Part shown: piece by piece, positions 16,783-26,410 of the stretch
How the letters are laid out: every line of letters starts with the position of its first letter
How positions within the stretch are numbered: position 1 is the stretch's first letter
NCBI RefSeq assembly: GCF_004331695.1
Contig: NZ_SJSL01000008.1
Span: forward strand, 105,553-169,552
Origin: Pedobacter psychroterrae
GTDB lineage: Bacteria > Bacteroidota > Bacteroidia > Sphingobacteriales > Sphingobacteriaceae
Length of the DNA: 64,000 nt
Direction: 5' to 3'
Notes under the pieces: generated by a model
Told to the model about the DNA's origin: nothing
What the model saw: only the letters and a program-made list of their open reading frames with translations
Database searches by the model: none
Program-made: the position numbers and the translations under genes

Positions 16783-18003
16783 ATGAGCGCAGAACCCACA
16801 AAAGAGCAGATAGCTGCAGAATTACAGGAAGTACGCCTCCAGTTGGAGGATGCGAATGATACCATTCATGCAATAAGGACCGGTATGGTGGATGCTTTTG
16901 TAGTGCAGGGAGAGGACGGACATCAGCTTTATACGCTTAAAAGTGCAGATCAAACATTCAGGGTGCTTATAGAGAAAATGCAGGAAGGAGCTATTACGCT
17001 TAGTAAAGACGGGATTATACTTTATTGCAATTCAAGTTTTGCTGAGATGGCAGGCGTACCACTTGATCAGGTAATAGGCGCGCATTTCAACAGTTTTATC
17101 CAGGGAATTACCTTTACTGGTCTCAATGAGATTATTATGGGTGGGAAATTTACGGATTATAAAACCGAAGATACATTAACATGTGCCGATGGTACGATAT
17201 TGCCCGTGCTTTTATCTTTAACAAACCTCAGTCTGGAAGATGGGACTGCATTAAGTGTGATCTGCACTGACCTTACTGCTCAGAAGGATGCGCAGCGCAG
17301 GGCAACTGATATAGACAATCAACGAAAAGCAATTGAGCAAAAAGATGAATTTATTGGCATCGCCAGTCATGAATTAAAGACTCCGCTTACAAGTTTAAAA
17401 GCGTATATGCAATTGATATTGGCTTATAACAAAGATAAAGTCCCAGAACAAATAAAAACGTTTATCTCCAAGGCTGAGGTGTCAATCAGTAAATTACAGA
17501 CACTGGTAAATGACCTGTTGGATGTGAGTAAGATACAGGCGGGTAAGCTTCATTTTAGTACGAGTCCGCTGTATGTAAATAAATTGGTGTCGTCATGCAT
17601 TGAAAATGCCTCATACATGTTTCCTGACTACCATATAGTATTTACACCGGAGGAGGATTTTGTAGTAAATGGAAATACAGAACGTTTGGAGCAGGTATTG
17701 ATGAATATGATTAATAATGCTGTAAAATATTCGCCCCAGTCTAAAGATGTTATCCTTTCAGTTGAGAAAGCAGGGGCAAATGTTAAAATCTCCGTTACTG
17801 ATTATGGAATAGGTCTTTCAGCAGAACAGCAGGATAGAATATTCGAACGTTTTTATCGCGTAGATGATAAAAATTTTATGGTAAGTGGCCTGGGAATGGG
17901 ACTTTATATCTCTAAAGAGATCATAAATAACCATAAGGGTAGGATGGGCGTAGTCAGTAAGATCAATCAGGGCGCTACTTTTTACATTACCCTGCCATTG
18001 TAA
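16783..18003 (+). CDS. PAS-domain sensor histidine kinase of the kai operon
   Basis: 406 residues, cytoplasmic, with no membrane segment. A short N-terminal coiled coil (about 5-30) leads to a PAS domain (about 55-170). The HisKA domain has His196 in IASHELKTPLTS, and the HATPase domain (about 300-405) has an N box (MNMINNAVKYSP), VTDYGIGLS and GLGMGLYISKEI. It is the last gene of the kai operon, 9 nt after kaiB copy 2. This position suggests that it reads the KaiC/KaiB state or is controlled by it, as SasA and CikA do in cyanobacteria, but it has a PAS domain rather than a KaiB-like sensor domain. No response regulator follows. Confidence 0.93.
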   Translation: MSAEPTKEQIAAELQEVRLQLEDANDTIHAIRTGMVDAFVVQGEDGHQLYTLKSADQTFRVLIEKMQEGAITLSKDGIILYCNSSFAEMAGVPLDQVIGAHFNSFIQGITFTGLNEIIMGGKFTDYKTEDTLTCADGTILPVLLSLTNLSLEDGTALSVICTDLTAQKDAQRRATDIDNQRKAIEQKDEFIGIASHELKTPLTSLKAYMQLILAYNKDKVPEQIKTFISKAEVSISKLQTLVNDLLDVSKIQAGKLHFSTSPLYVNKLVSSCIENASYMFPDYHIVFTPEEDFVVNGNTERLEQVLMNMINNAVKYSPQSKDVILSVEKAGANVKISVTDYGIGLSAEQQDRIFERFYRVDDKNFMVSGLGMGLYISKEIINNHKGRMGVVSKINQGATFYITLPL

Positions 18004-18050
18004 TTTATTTGGCATAAGGTTGTATTAAACAAAGTTATGTTGATTTTTCG

Positions 18051-18058
18051 TAAGTTTG
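18051..18058 (+). promoter_or_regulatory. Candidate -7 box (TAAGTTTG) for the CotH-like gene
   Basis: It matches TAnnTTTG and lies 30 nt before the ATG at 18088. No TTTG is seen at the right distance upstream, so only half of the promoter consensus is supported. Confidence 0.35.
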
Positions 18059-18087
18059 TTTATAACCAAATGTAAGCACCGTATCAT

Positions 18088-19632
18088 ATGAATAAGAAAT
18101 TAAACCTCAATTTTTTACTTTATCCCATTCTGATTTTTGTCCTGCTGACGGGCGCTTGTAAAAAAGAACCGAAGGATTTACAAGAGCCTGAGCCGGTACT
18201 CCTTTCTGATAAGGTAATTAAATCCTTTATTTTCAAAGCAGCTAAAAATCCTGTTTTAGTAAATGATGTGATAGCTGAAATAAAAGGAGATACCATTTAT
18301 GCTCCTGCTTTTTCGGGAACAAATATCAGTCAGCTAGTTCCTGAATTTACTTTTGACGGAGTGAAGGTTTCTGTAAACGAAACCGCGCAGACTAGTAATG
18401 AGACGGCCAATGACTTTACAAAACTGGTAGCCTACACGGTGGTGGCTGAAGATAACAGTAAAAAAGTCTATACAGTTAAATTTACTGATAATGGGATCGC
18501 CGCGCTTTACATTAACACCACCAATAACGCTGCTATAAACAGCAAGGACATTTATGTAACAGGAACCATTAAGATAGTGGGTAACTTTAAAGATGTCTTG
18601 TTTGATGGTAAAACAGAAATAAAAGGCAGGGGCAATTCTACCTGGGGGATGCCTAAAAAGCCCTACCGGATCAAACTGGATAAAAAATTTGGCATATTAG
18701 GGATGTCTGAAAATAAGAACTGGGTGCTTCTGGCCAATTATGCAGATAAAACATTGATGAGAAATGAGCTCGCATTTATGCTGAGTAGAAATTCAGGCTT
18801 GACTTTTACCCCTGATTCCAGATTTGTAGAGGTTTTTCTTAATGGCAATTATCAGGGTAGTTATTTGCTTACCGAACAGATCAAAGAAGGCAAAGACGTG
18901 GTTGATGTTGAACGGGACGGGGGCTATTTACTGGAACAGGATGGATTTGCCGGCTCAGAACCCGTACATTTCTACACCAAAAAGAATATGCCGGTCACGG
19001 TTAAATATCCTGATGAAGAAGAAATTACGCCTTTGCAAAAGGAATATATAAGCAGTCATTTTCAAAAGTTGGAAGATGCTTTGTTTGCCGCCAATTTTAC
19101 AGACCCTTTAAATGGCTACCGTAAGTATTTTGATGTTGATTCTTATATAAACTATTACATCGTAAATGAAGTGATGGGCAATCCGGATATGTTTTGGAGT
19201 ACCTATATGTATAAGAAACCCAATGATGACAAGATCTACACCGGTCCGGTATGGGACTTTGATATTGCGATAAATAATGATGATCGCTTAGGTAATCAGG
19301 TAAACGGACTGATGCTCACCGCTGCACATGAGCCAAAAGCCTGGATCAGAAGAATGATGGAAGACCAGTCTTTCAGGCAAAAAATCAGATTAAGATGGAA
19401 TGAGCTAAAGGCAAAAATACTTACGCTACCAGCCTCAGTTGATTTGCTGTCAAAAAAACTGGCGGTATCCCAGACCAGAAATTTCACAAAGTGGAGTATT
19501 TTAAACACCAAAGTATACCGGGAATTTCAAATAGCAGGATCTTATAACGCCGAAGTTGCTTATCTTAAAAACTACCTCACTAACCATATCAGCTGGCTTG
19601 ATGCTAAGTTTAACGGTAGTGAGTATCAATAA
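18088..19632 (+). CDS. CotH-kinase-family lipoprotein
   Basis: 514 residues with a lipoprotein signal (hydrophobic segment, then LLTGACKK). Residues about 40-140 resemble a beta-sandwich found at the N-terminus of many Bacteroidetes surface lipoproteins. Residues about 150-490 are a CotH-type atypical kinase domain: EIKGRGNSTWGMPKKPYRIKL, NWVLLANYADKTLMRNEL and the metal-binding GPVWDFDIAIN. Spore-coat CotH proteins phosphorylate partner proteins; exported Bacteroidetes relatives have no established substrate. It is monocistronic and ends at a strong hairpin shared with the convergent helicase gene. Confidence 0.88.
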   Translation: MNKKLNLNFLLYPILIFVLLTGACKKEPKDLQEPEPVLLSDKVIKSFIFKAAKNPVLVNDVIAEIKGDTIYAPAFSGTNISQLVPEFTFDGVKVSVNETAQTSNETANDFTKLVAYTVVAEDNSKKVYTVKFTDNGIAALYINTTNNAAINSKDIYVTGTIKIVGNFKDVLFDGKTEIKGRGNSTWGMPKKPYRIKLDKKFGILGMSENKNWVLLANYADKTLMRNELAFMLSRNSGLTFTPDSRFVEVFLNGNYQGSYLLTEQIKEGKDVVDVERDGGYLLEQDGFAGSEPVHFYTKKNMPVTVKYPDEEEITPLQKEYISSHFQKLEDALFAANFTDPLNGYRKYFDVDSYINYYIVNEVMGNPDMFWSTYMYKKPNDDKIYTGPVWDFDIAINNDDRLGNQVNGLMLTAAHEPKAWIRRMMEDQSFRQKIRLRWNELKAKILTLPASVDLLSKKLAVSQTRNFTKWSILNTKVYREFQIAGSYNAEVAYLKNYLTNHISWLDAKFNGSEYQ

Positions 19633-19646
19633 GCACCTTTATAGTA

Positions 19647-19678
19647 CAACGGCTACCGAGAGGTAGCCGTTGTTATTT
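19647..19678 (+). terminator. Strong hairpin terminator between convergent genes
   Basis: A perfect 11-bp stem (CAACGGCTACC at 19647-19657 and GGTAGCCGTTG at 19662-19672) with a GAGA loop is followed by TTATTTTA on the plus strand. It serves the CotH-like gene; the minus strand lacks a T run. Confidence 0.85.
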
Positions 19679-20991
19679 TACGATGTCGGTTTCGACTGTT
19701 TATTTTTATTGCCCCAGTAGCCTTTTCCTTTCGGGCTTTTTTTAGCTCCGCTCAAGTTTGGCTTGCTTTCTGCCCTTTCAGGTCTTGCTCCCCTTGCCGG
19801 TTTAGCTTTGCCTTTAGCTTTCGCAGCAGCAGCTCCGCTCATCAGGCTTTGCCAGCTCATGGCATAAGGATGGTCTTCGGTAACTGGTACTTTTAGACCA
19901 ATCAATTTTTCTATATCATCCAAAAATTCTTTCTCTTCAGCATCACAGAATGAAAGTGCTGTGCCGCTTAGTCCGGCACGGCCTGTACGGCCAATCCGAT
20001 GCACATAAGTCTCAGGGATATTAGGCAATTCATAATTGATCACATGCGTCAGTTCATCCACGTCAATACCACGGGCGGCAATATCAGTAGCTACCAGGAT
20101 ACGGGTAATTTTGGCTTTGAAATTGGTCAGCGCCCTTTGTCTGGCATTTTGAGATTTATTACCATGGATTGCTTCTGCTTTTACACCAACCTTGATCAGG
20201 TCTTTCACAATTCTGTCAGCACCGTGCTTGGTACGTGCAAAAACCAATGCAGTCTCAATGGTCTTATCTTTTAGTATATGCAGTAAAAGATTTTTCTTGT
20301 CATTTTTATCTACATAAAAGATCTCCTGCTGTATTTTTTCTGCTGTAGATGATACAGGGGTAACTTCTACTTTTACCGGGTTGGTCAATATGGTATTTGC
20401 CAGTGTCTGGATTTCCTTAGGCATGGTAGCTGAGAAAAACAGGGTCTGCCTTTTAGCGGGCAACTTGGCAATGACTTTTTTCACATCGTGGATAAAGCCC
20501 ATGTCCAGCATCCTGTCTGCTTCATCAAGTACGAAAATCTCAATGTCACGCAGGTTAATGAATCCCTGGTTCATCAGATCAAGCAGGCGGCCCGGCGTAG
20601 CCACAAGAATATCTATACCTCTGTGTAAAGCGTCTGTCTGTGCTTTCTGCCCTACACCGCCAAATATCACCAAATGCTTCAAAGGCAGGTTTTTGCCATA
20701 AGCTTTAAAACTTTCTTCAATCTGAATAGCCAATTCGCGTGTCGGCGTAAGTATCAGCGCTTTGATTGCTTTGTGTATCTTAGTATTGGTATGGGGTTTA
20801 CTAAGCAATTGCAGCATTGGAATGGCAAAGGCTGCGGTTTTACCCGTACCGGTTTGCGCACAGCCCAACAGGTCTCTGCTTGCTAATATACTTGGGATGG
20901 ATTGTTCTTGTATTGGGGTAGGTTGTGTATAACCTTCTGTTTGCAGCGCTTTTAATATAGGCTCAATCAGGTTTAATTCTTCGAATAACAA
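19678..20991 (-). CDS. rhlE: DEAD-box RNA helicase, RhlE type
   Basis: 437 residues with all helicase motifs: Q motif (GYTQPTPIQEQSIP), AQTGTGKT, PTRELA, TPGR, DEAD, SAT, ARTKHGAD, ATDIAARGID and HRIGRTGRAG. The C-terminal tail (about 370-437) is basic and rich in Lys, Ala and Gly, as in RhlE proteins that bind structured RNA. Such helicases take part in ribosome assembly, RNA decay and cold adaptation. The start codon is TTG: an in-frame stop lies five codons upstream, and no earlier ATG is available. The protein start (LFEELNLIEPILKAL) matches other RhlE N-termini, so TTG is credible. Confidence 0.95.
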   Translation of the reverse strand: MLFEELNLIEPILKALQTEGYTQPTPIQEQSIPSILASRDLLGCAQTGTGKTAAFAIPMLQLLSKPHTNTKIHKAIKALILTPTRELAIQIEESFKAYGKNLPLKHLVIFGGVGQKAQTDALHRGIDILVATPGRLLDLMNQGFINLRDIEIFVLDEADRMLDMGFIHDVKKVIAKLPAKRQTLFFSATMPKEIQTLANTILTNPVKVEVTPVSSTAEKIQQEIFYVDKNDKKNLLLHILKDKTIETALVFARTKHGADRIVKDLIKVGVKAEAIHGNKSQNARQRALTNFKAKITRILVATDIAARGIDVDELTHVINYELPNIPETYVHRIGRTGRAGLSGTALSFCDAEEKEFLDDIEKLIGLKVPVTEDHPYAMSWQSLMSGAAAAKAKGKAKPARGARPERAESKPNLSGAKKSPKGKGYWGNKNKQSKPTS

Positions 20992-21147
20992 TATACTGTT
21001 CTTTAATTATATAATAGCGGCAAAAGAATTTCGCCGGCATCAAAGGTACGCATAACTTTTGGCTTTTGCATCTGCACTGTTTTGTTGATTTGTTGAAACT
21101 TTGTTGTTGCTTAAACCGGCTTATTCGATTATGTTTACCCATATTCG

Positions 21148-21155
21148 TATTTTTG
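21148..21155 (+). promoter_or_regulatory. Candidate -7 box (TATTTTTG) for parE
   Basis: It matches TAnnTTTG and lies 20 nt before the ATG at 21176. It lies downstream of an alternative in-frame start at 21101, which supports 21176 as the true start. Confidence 0.45.
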
Positions 21156-21175
21156 CACCACAACAAGTATTCATC

Positions 21176-23095
21176 ATGGCTGAACCTATTTATAACGACG
21201 ACAGTATCCGCTCTCTCGACTGGAAAGAACACATCAGGCTACGTCCCGGTATGTACATCGGTAAACTTGGTGATGGTTCTGCACAAGATGATGGAATCTA
21301 TGTGTTGCTTAAAGAGATCATGGACAACTCTATTGATGAGTTTGTGATGGGCTCTGGCAGAACCATTGATATTACTGTTTCAGACCAGAAAGTGAACATA
21401 CGTGATTACGGCCGTGGCATTCCCCTGGGCAAAGTGATCGACTGTGTGTCCAAGATAAATACTGGTGGTAAGTACGACAGCAATGCCTTCCAAAAATCTG
21501 TAGGCTTAAATGGGGTAGGTACCAAAGCTGTCAATGCTTTGTCTACCAACTTCGTAGTGCAGTCTTATCGCGACGGTAAAACCAAAAAAGTAGAATTTTC
21601 CAAAGGGGAGATCATCACAGATCATCCTGTAATAGAGACTACACAGCGAAACGGAACAGCCATTACTTTCTATCCGGACGAAAGTATTTTTAGAAACTAC
21701 CACTACATTTCTGACTTTGTGGAAAGCATGATCTGGAATTATGTTTTTCTGAACACGGGACTGACGGTAAATTATAACGGACAAAAATTCTTTTCAGAAC
21801 GTGGCTTGTATGATTTGCTGAATAAAGTAGCAGACGTAGAGAATATACGCTATCCAATCATTCACCTCAAAGGGAACGATATAGAAATCGCCATGACACA
21901 CGGACAGCAGTATGGCGAAGATTACCATTCTTTCGTAAACGGACAGCATACTACCCAGGGTGGTACACACCAGGCAGCTTTTCGTGAGGCCATTGTAAAA
22001 ACAATAAGGGAATTCTATAAAAAGGAATACGATGCCGCTGATGTAAGGGCTTCGGTGATCGCTGCTGTGTCTGTAAGGGTTCAGGAGCCAGTATTTGAAT
22101 CTCAGACCAAAACCAAGCTGGGCTCACAGAATATGGGCCCGGATGGACCTTCTGTTCGTACTTTTATCAACGACTTTGTCAAGAAAGAACTGGATGATTA
22201 CCTGCACAAGCACAATGATGTAGCTGATGCTTTATTAAAAAGGATACTGCAGTCCGAGCGTGAGCGTAAGGACATAGCAGGTATTAAAAAACTGGCAAAT
22301 GACAGAGCTAAAAAAGCTTCATTACATAATAAAAAACTAAGAGACTGCAAGGTTCATTTCAACACCAATCACGATAAAAGATATGAAACCACCCTGTTTA
22401 TTACAGAGGGTGATTCAGCATCCGGTTCTATCACTAAATCAAGGGATGTGGACTGCCAGGCGGTATTTAGCTTAAAAGGTAAACCCTTGAACTGCTACGA
22501 ACTGACCAAAAAGGTTGTTTATGAAAATGAAGAATTCAACCTGTTGCAGCACGCCCTCAACATTGAGGACGGACTGGAAGGACTACATTACAACAACATC
22601 GTAATTGCTACCGATGCCGATGTCGACGGGATGCACATCAGGTTGTTAATGATGACCTTTTTTCTTCAGTTCTTCCCTGAACTAGTCCGGGCAGGACATG
22701 TTTACATCCTGCAGACTCCATTGTTTAGGGTAAGAAACAAAAAAGAAACCATTTATTGCTATAGCGATGATGAACGTAAAAAGGCAATTGAGAAACTGGG
22801 CAACAAACCTGAGATTACCCGGTTTAAAGGGCTGGGGGAGATCTCACCCGATGAATTTGGGTTGTTTATCGGCAAGGATATCCGTCTCGATCCTGTGATC
22901 CTTAAAGACCAGACCATCAAGAACCTGCTGGAATATTATATGGGCAAGAATACACCCGACAGACAACAGCACATCATCAGAAACCTAAGGGTAGAAAAAG
23001 ATACGGTAGAAGAATTGGTCTCTGCAGTTGAAGATGCAGGCACAGCAGCCGTGATGCACGATATTGTAGACGAAGATCTGGCAGAATCTGCTTAA
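21176..23095 (+). CDS. parE: DNA topoisomerase IV subunit B
   Basis: 639 residues from the chosen ATG (MAEPIYNDDSIRSLDW). The GHKL ATPase domain has KEIMDNSIDE, DYGRGIPLG and GLNGVGTKAVNAL. The TOPRIM domain has TEGDSASGS and DADVDGMHI. The C-terminal motif NKPEITRFKGLGE is followed by ISPDEFG. The length and absence of the long GyrB insert favour ParE over GyrB. It supplies the ATPase for decatenation of daughter chromosomes, with the ParC-like subunit encoded about 8.7 kb downstream on the same strand. The 3' end overlaps the convergent BrkB-like gene by 4 bp. Confidence 0.92.
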   Translation: MAEPIYNDDSIRSLDWKEHIRLRPGMYIGKLGDGSAQDDGIYVLLKEIMDNSIDEFVMGSGRTIDITVSDQKVNIRDYGRGIPLGKVIDCVSKINTGGKYDSNAFQKSVGLNGVGTKAVNALSTNFVVQSYRDGKTKKVEFSKGEIITDHPVIETTQRNGTAITFYPDESIFRNYHYISDFVESMIWNYVFLNTGLTVNYNGQKFFSERGLYDLLNKVADVENIRYPIIHLKGNDIEIAMTHGQQYGEDYHSFVNGQHTTQGGTHQAAFREAIVKTIREFYKKEYDAADVRASVIAAVSVRVQEPVFESQTKTKLGSQNMGPDGPSVRTFINDFVKKELDDYLHKHNDVADALLKRILQSERERKDIAGIKKLANDRAKKASLHNKKLRDCKVHFNTNHDKRYETTLFITEGDSASGSITKSRDVDCQAVFSLKGKPLNCYELTKKVVYENEEFNLLQHALNIEDGLEGLHYNNIVIATDADVDGMHIRLLMMTFFLQFFPELVRAGHVYILQTPLFRVRNKKETIYCYSDDERKKAIEKLGNKPEITRFKGLGEISPDEFGLFIGKDIRLDPVILKDQTIKNLLEYYMGKNTPDRQQHIIRNLRVEKDTVEELVSAVEDAGTAAVMHDIVDEDLAESA

Positions 23096-24093
23096 GTAAT
23101 CTTAATCTTAGTGTCTTCCGGATGCTGAGGTGGCAATACGTCTACATTCTTTTCTATCACTACTATTTTAGTGTGTACCGCATATTTGCTCGGCGCAATT
23201 GCCATGTCGTATTTTTCAGCGTAGGCTTGTGTAAATTCTGCGCCAAAGTACAGGATAATAGCAGTATAATAGATCCACAATAATATCACAATGATAGAAC
23301 TGGCTGCTCCGAATGCCGAACCCGGATCACCTTTTTCTATGTAAATCCCGATACCATATTTACCCAGACTAAAGAGTACAGCGGTAAACAGCGCCCCAAC
23401 TATGGCCGGTTTCCATTTCAGTGTGACATCTGGTAATACCTTAAATATAATGGTGAAGATACTGGTCACGACTGCGATTGTGAGGGCATTGGTGACAATA
23501 AGCATCAGTACTTCAGAGACTTGTTCGATGCCAACTTTCGCGGCATAGCCTTCCAGTTTGCCTCCAATACCTACGACAATGCTATTTACTACAAGAGATA
23601 CCAATAGCAGAAATCCCAGAGAAGCAATCAGCGAAAATGAAAGTAACCTATTGGTTATCAGTTTTTTCCACCCTTTTTTCGGTACCGCCTTTACTTTCCA
23701 GATCAGGTTAATGCTATCCTGTATTTCTATAAATATTGCGGTAGCACCAATGATCAGTGTAGTGATTCCAATGATCAGTCCGAATGTGCTTTTCCCTGAA
23801 TAATTGGCGTTATTAACAAAGCTCCGGAGCTGATAGGCTGCATCGGCTCCGATCATCCTGGTGATTTCACCTGTTTCCCCAAACAATTTATCATTCGGGT
23901 CCATACTGTCACCAAGGAATAAGCTTGCGGCAGAGATGATGATAATGATGAGTGGAGTTAGCGAAAATATGGTATAGTATGCTAGTGCTGCGCTAAGTTT
24001 CATCACCCTGTCTTCCATAAAGCCCTTGCCGGCGGCTACAAATAAATGGTAAGTAGCAATAAAAAAGCATTTTAAATTGTGAAGAATGTTCAT
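23092..24093 (-). CDS. YihY/BrkB-family inner membrane protein
   Basis: 333 residues. The family core begins DRVMKLSAALAYYTIFSLTPL (about 26-46), and about six membrane helices follow. The conserved late segment is GDPGSAFGAASSIIVILLWIYY, then ILYFGAEFTQAYAEKY. The family was once called ribonuclease BN, which is not supported; members are integral membrane proteins of uncertain transport function. The gene starts 1 bp from the TamA-like stop, so it is probably the last gene of the tamB-tamA operon. Confidence 0.92.
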   Translation of the reverse strand: MNILHNLKCFFIATYHLFVAAGKGFMEDRVMKLSAALAYYTIFSLTPLIIIIISAASLFLGDSMDPNDKLFGETGEITRMIGADAAYQLRSFVNNANYSGKSTFGLIIGITTLIIGATAIFIEIQDSINLIWKVKAVPKKGWKKLITNRLLSFSLIASLGFLLLVSLVVNSIVVGIGGKLEGYAAKVGIEQVSEVLMLIVTNALTIAVVTSIFTIIFKVLPDVTLKWKPAIVGALFTAVLFSLGKYGIGIYIEKGDPGSAFGAASSIIVILLWIYYTAIILYFGAEFTQAYAEKYDMAIAPSKYAVHTKIVVIEKNVDVLPPQHPEDTKIKIT

Positions 24094-24094
24094 G

Positions 24095-26410
24095 CTAAAA
24101 TGGATATCCGATTCCGATATTATATATTAAATTTTCTTTTCTCCAGGTTTTGTTACCGAAATCTACCTGATCAGTTACCCAACGCTGGCCTTCCGGAAGG
24201 TAAGGTTTTCGGATTGGAAAAGCAACATCAAGCCTGATCACAAAAATGGTGGCGTCTACACGCAGACCTGCTCCGGTACCTACAGCAAGCTCATTCAGTG
24301 CATTTTTAAACTTAAAGCCAGAGCCCGGCCTGCCCGGATTTTGCGCAGTTCCGTCTCCGGTGTCTTCATTCCTTAACCAGATATTGCCGGCATCTGCAAA
24401 TAAAGCACCATGTAACACACTAACTAATTTGAAGCGCAATTCAGTGTTAAACATTGCCTTGATGTCTCCTCCCTGATCCGCAAACCTAATATTGTCCGGT
24501 ACTTTGTACGTACCCGGTCCTAACGACCTGGCTTTAAATGCACGTATATCATTACTCCCTCCGGCAAAAAACTGGCGTACAAAGGGTAGTGATGAACTGT
24601 TTCCATAGGCATACCCGTAGCCCAGGTTTAACCGGTTTGCCCAGGTTACTTTTTTATTTAGTTTGAAGTAATTTCTTACGTCGGCTTCCAAACGTACAAA
24701 CTGGCTGATCGGAACATCCAGTACGGTCCTGTCGCCAAACTCATTGGTTTTCGCAAACAAACCCCAAACGTTACCGCCTGTCTCAACGCTCCCATTGATG
24801 TACATGTTGTTTCTGCGCTCCTCTTCCATTTGATTGGTGTAAGTAAAGTTGTAATTGCTACCTATAATGAATTGCTTTTGAAGCGTGTAATTCAATCCCG
24901 GAATGGAATCATATAAAGCTTGTCTTCTTGCTTCATCTACAATCGGCTGTACAAAGTTTACAGAGATAGGATTAAACACATGTTCCTTATATTGATTTTC
25001 TTTGAAGCTGTAACCATATTCTCCTTTAAACGAGTTCAAACTATACAATGATCCCCTGTTAAGTAATTGATAGGATACTGAGGCAATTGTCTTAGGTATG
25101 AAAGCATTTGTACTTTCAGGCTTAAAGAAAGGCACAATAAACCTTGGAAAGGTAAGTTTGGCCTCAGTTGTAAATGAGTAAGAATTCAAACCGTTTGACT
25201 TACCACTCACTTGTGTCTCAAAACCACCACTGGCACTTACTTCCAAGATCTCTGCTCCCCTGAACAGATTTCTTGTGGTCTGAGTGAGTTTCACTTCCGA
25301 ACCCACAAAGTTGTTGGACTTACTTGTTCCCGTTACGGAAAAGGATAGTGAATTCTTCTTGAGTGGAGTGAGGTAGATATTTAGATCAAGTTCATCATTG
25401 TTAAAACTGTCCAGTGGCAGAAATTCTGCCTTTACTCCTTGAAATGCACCGATATTGACCATCCGGTTTAAAGAACGGTTGTGGTCTGTCCTGTTGTAAC
25501 GCTCACCTTTTTTGAAAAATACAAGTCTGTCAAACACCCTTGGTTTGAAAGTATTTCTATTGTCATAGATGTTAAAGTCATTGTATTTTACAGGTTCAAG
25601 CTTACGGAGCATGCTATCCCTTCGTAGACTGTAGGTAGGGTAGATGTTGATATTCTTGATAGAATAAGGTTTAATTCCGGCGTCCGGGGCAATGTTTTTC
25701 AGATTTACCCTCACATCTACCAAACTCTTTCCAATGGTACTGTCTACCTGCATAATCAGGTAATCAGGGTTAAAATAGAAATATCCGTTTTCTTTCAGGT
25801 CATTGTCGATACGGATCCGTTCATTCTTGTAGTTGTCCAGATCGTAGAAGTCGCCTGCTTTTAGCAGGGTATTTTCTTTGTTCTCGTTTATGATGTTTGT
25901 CAGATTACTGCTGTCTTTAGGAAAAGATACACTATTAATTTTGTACCTGTCGCCGGTTTGTGCGGTATAAATGGCTTTCCCTTTTTTTCCTTTCACCACA
26001 GTGTCTCCTGTTACTACCGACTGCAGGTATCCTTCACTGATCAGGTAGCTGGTCAATACGTCATTATTATACTTTAGCTTCACTTCGCTTAAGAGGACAG
26101 GAGGTTCGCCCATCTTGGTTCTCAGCCAATGCCTGAAACCTTTGGGTTTCTTGGGTTCCCCTGCCAGGTTATAGAAAAAGAGCTTGTATTTTATGCCGAG
26201 TATGGACTTGTTGGGCTTTGGTCTTGTCTTTCCCTTTAAGGTATTGCGTACATCTTTTTCATCATCTATCCTGCCGGAAGAATCAGGGTTTATCTTAACC
26301 TCAGCACCAGTATATAAAACCTGTCCGGGTTTCAGGTTTTTGGTGCTGCTGCATCCTGCAAAGACTAAGCATGAAATCGTAAATATGCCAAATCTAGTTA
26401 ATTTTCTCAT
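24095..26410 (-). CDS. tamA: TamA/BamA-family outer membrane lipoprotein
   Basis: 771 residues with a lipoprotein signal (TISCLVFAGCSS). POTRA-like segments occupy about 30-380. The C-terminal beta-barrel (about 390-771) includes the characteristic FFAGGSNDIRAF segment, an AVGTGAGLRVDATIFVIRLD strand and an ending in IGIGYPF. With TamB it should help insert or transport outer membrane components. A lipid-anchored TamA is typical of Bacteroidetes (TamL) and differs from the proteobacterial protein. Its start overlaps the tamB end by 17 bp, which indicates coupled expression. Confidence 0.93.
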   Translation of the reverse strand: MRKLTRFGIFTISCLVFAGCSSTKNLKPGQVLYTGAEVKINPDSSGRIDDEKDVRNTLKGKTRPKPNKSILGIKYKLFFYNLAGEPKKPKGFRHWLRTKMGEPPVLLSEVKLKYNNDVLTSYLISEGYLQSVVTGDTVVKGKKGKAIYTAQTGDRYKINSVSFPKDSSNLTNIINENKENTLLKAGDFYDLDNYKNERIRIDNDLKENGYFYFNPDYLIMQVDSTIGKSLVDVRVNLKNIAPDAGIKPYSIKNINIYPTYSLRRDSMLRKLEPVKYNDFNIYDNRNTFKPRVFDRLVFFKKGERYNRTDHNRSLNRMVNIGAFQGVKAEFLPLDSFNNDELDLNIYLTPLKKNSLSFSVTGTSKSNNFVGSEVKLTQTTRNLFRGAEILEVSASGGFETQVSGKSNGLNSYSFTTEAKLTFPRFIVPFFKPESTNAFIPKTIASVSYQLLNRGSLYSLNSFKGEYGYSFKENQYKEHVFNPISVNFVQPIVDEARRQALYDSIPGLNYTLQKQFIIGSNYNFTYTNQMEEERRNNMYINGSVETGGNVWGLFAKTNEFGDRTVLDVPISQFVRLEADVRNYFKLNKKVTWANRLNLGYGYAYGNSSSLPFVRQFFAGGSNDIRAFKARSLGPGTYKVPDNIRFADQGGDIKAMFNTELRFKLVSVLHGALFADAGNIWLRNEDTGDGTAQNPGRPGSGFKFKNALNELAVGTGAGLRVDATIFVIRLDVAFPIRKPYLPEGQRWVTDQVDFGNKTWRKENLIYNIGIGYPF

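Noticed and set aside
21101..21175. N-terminal extension of ParE by 25 residues
   Set aside because: The extra residues match nothing in ParE, and a candidate -7 box lies between the two starts.
20963..21232. 89-codon minus-strand frame upstream of the RhlE gene
   Set aside because: It overlaps the parE start and the RhlE start and shows no domain; the parE promoter lies within it.
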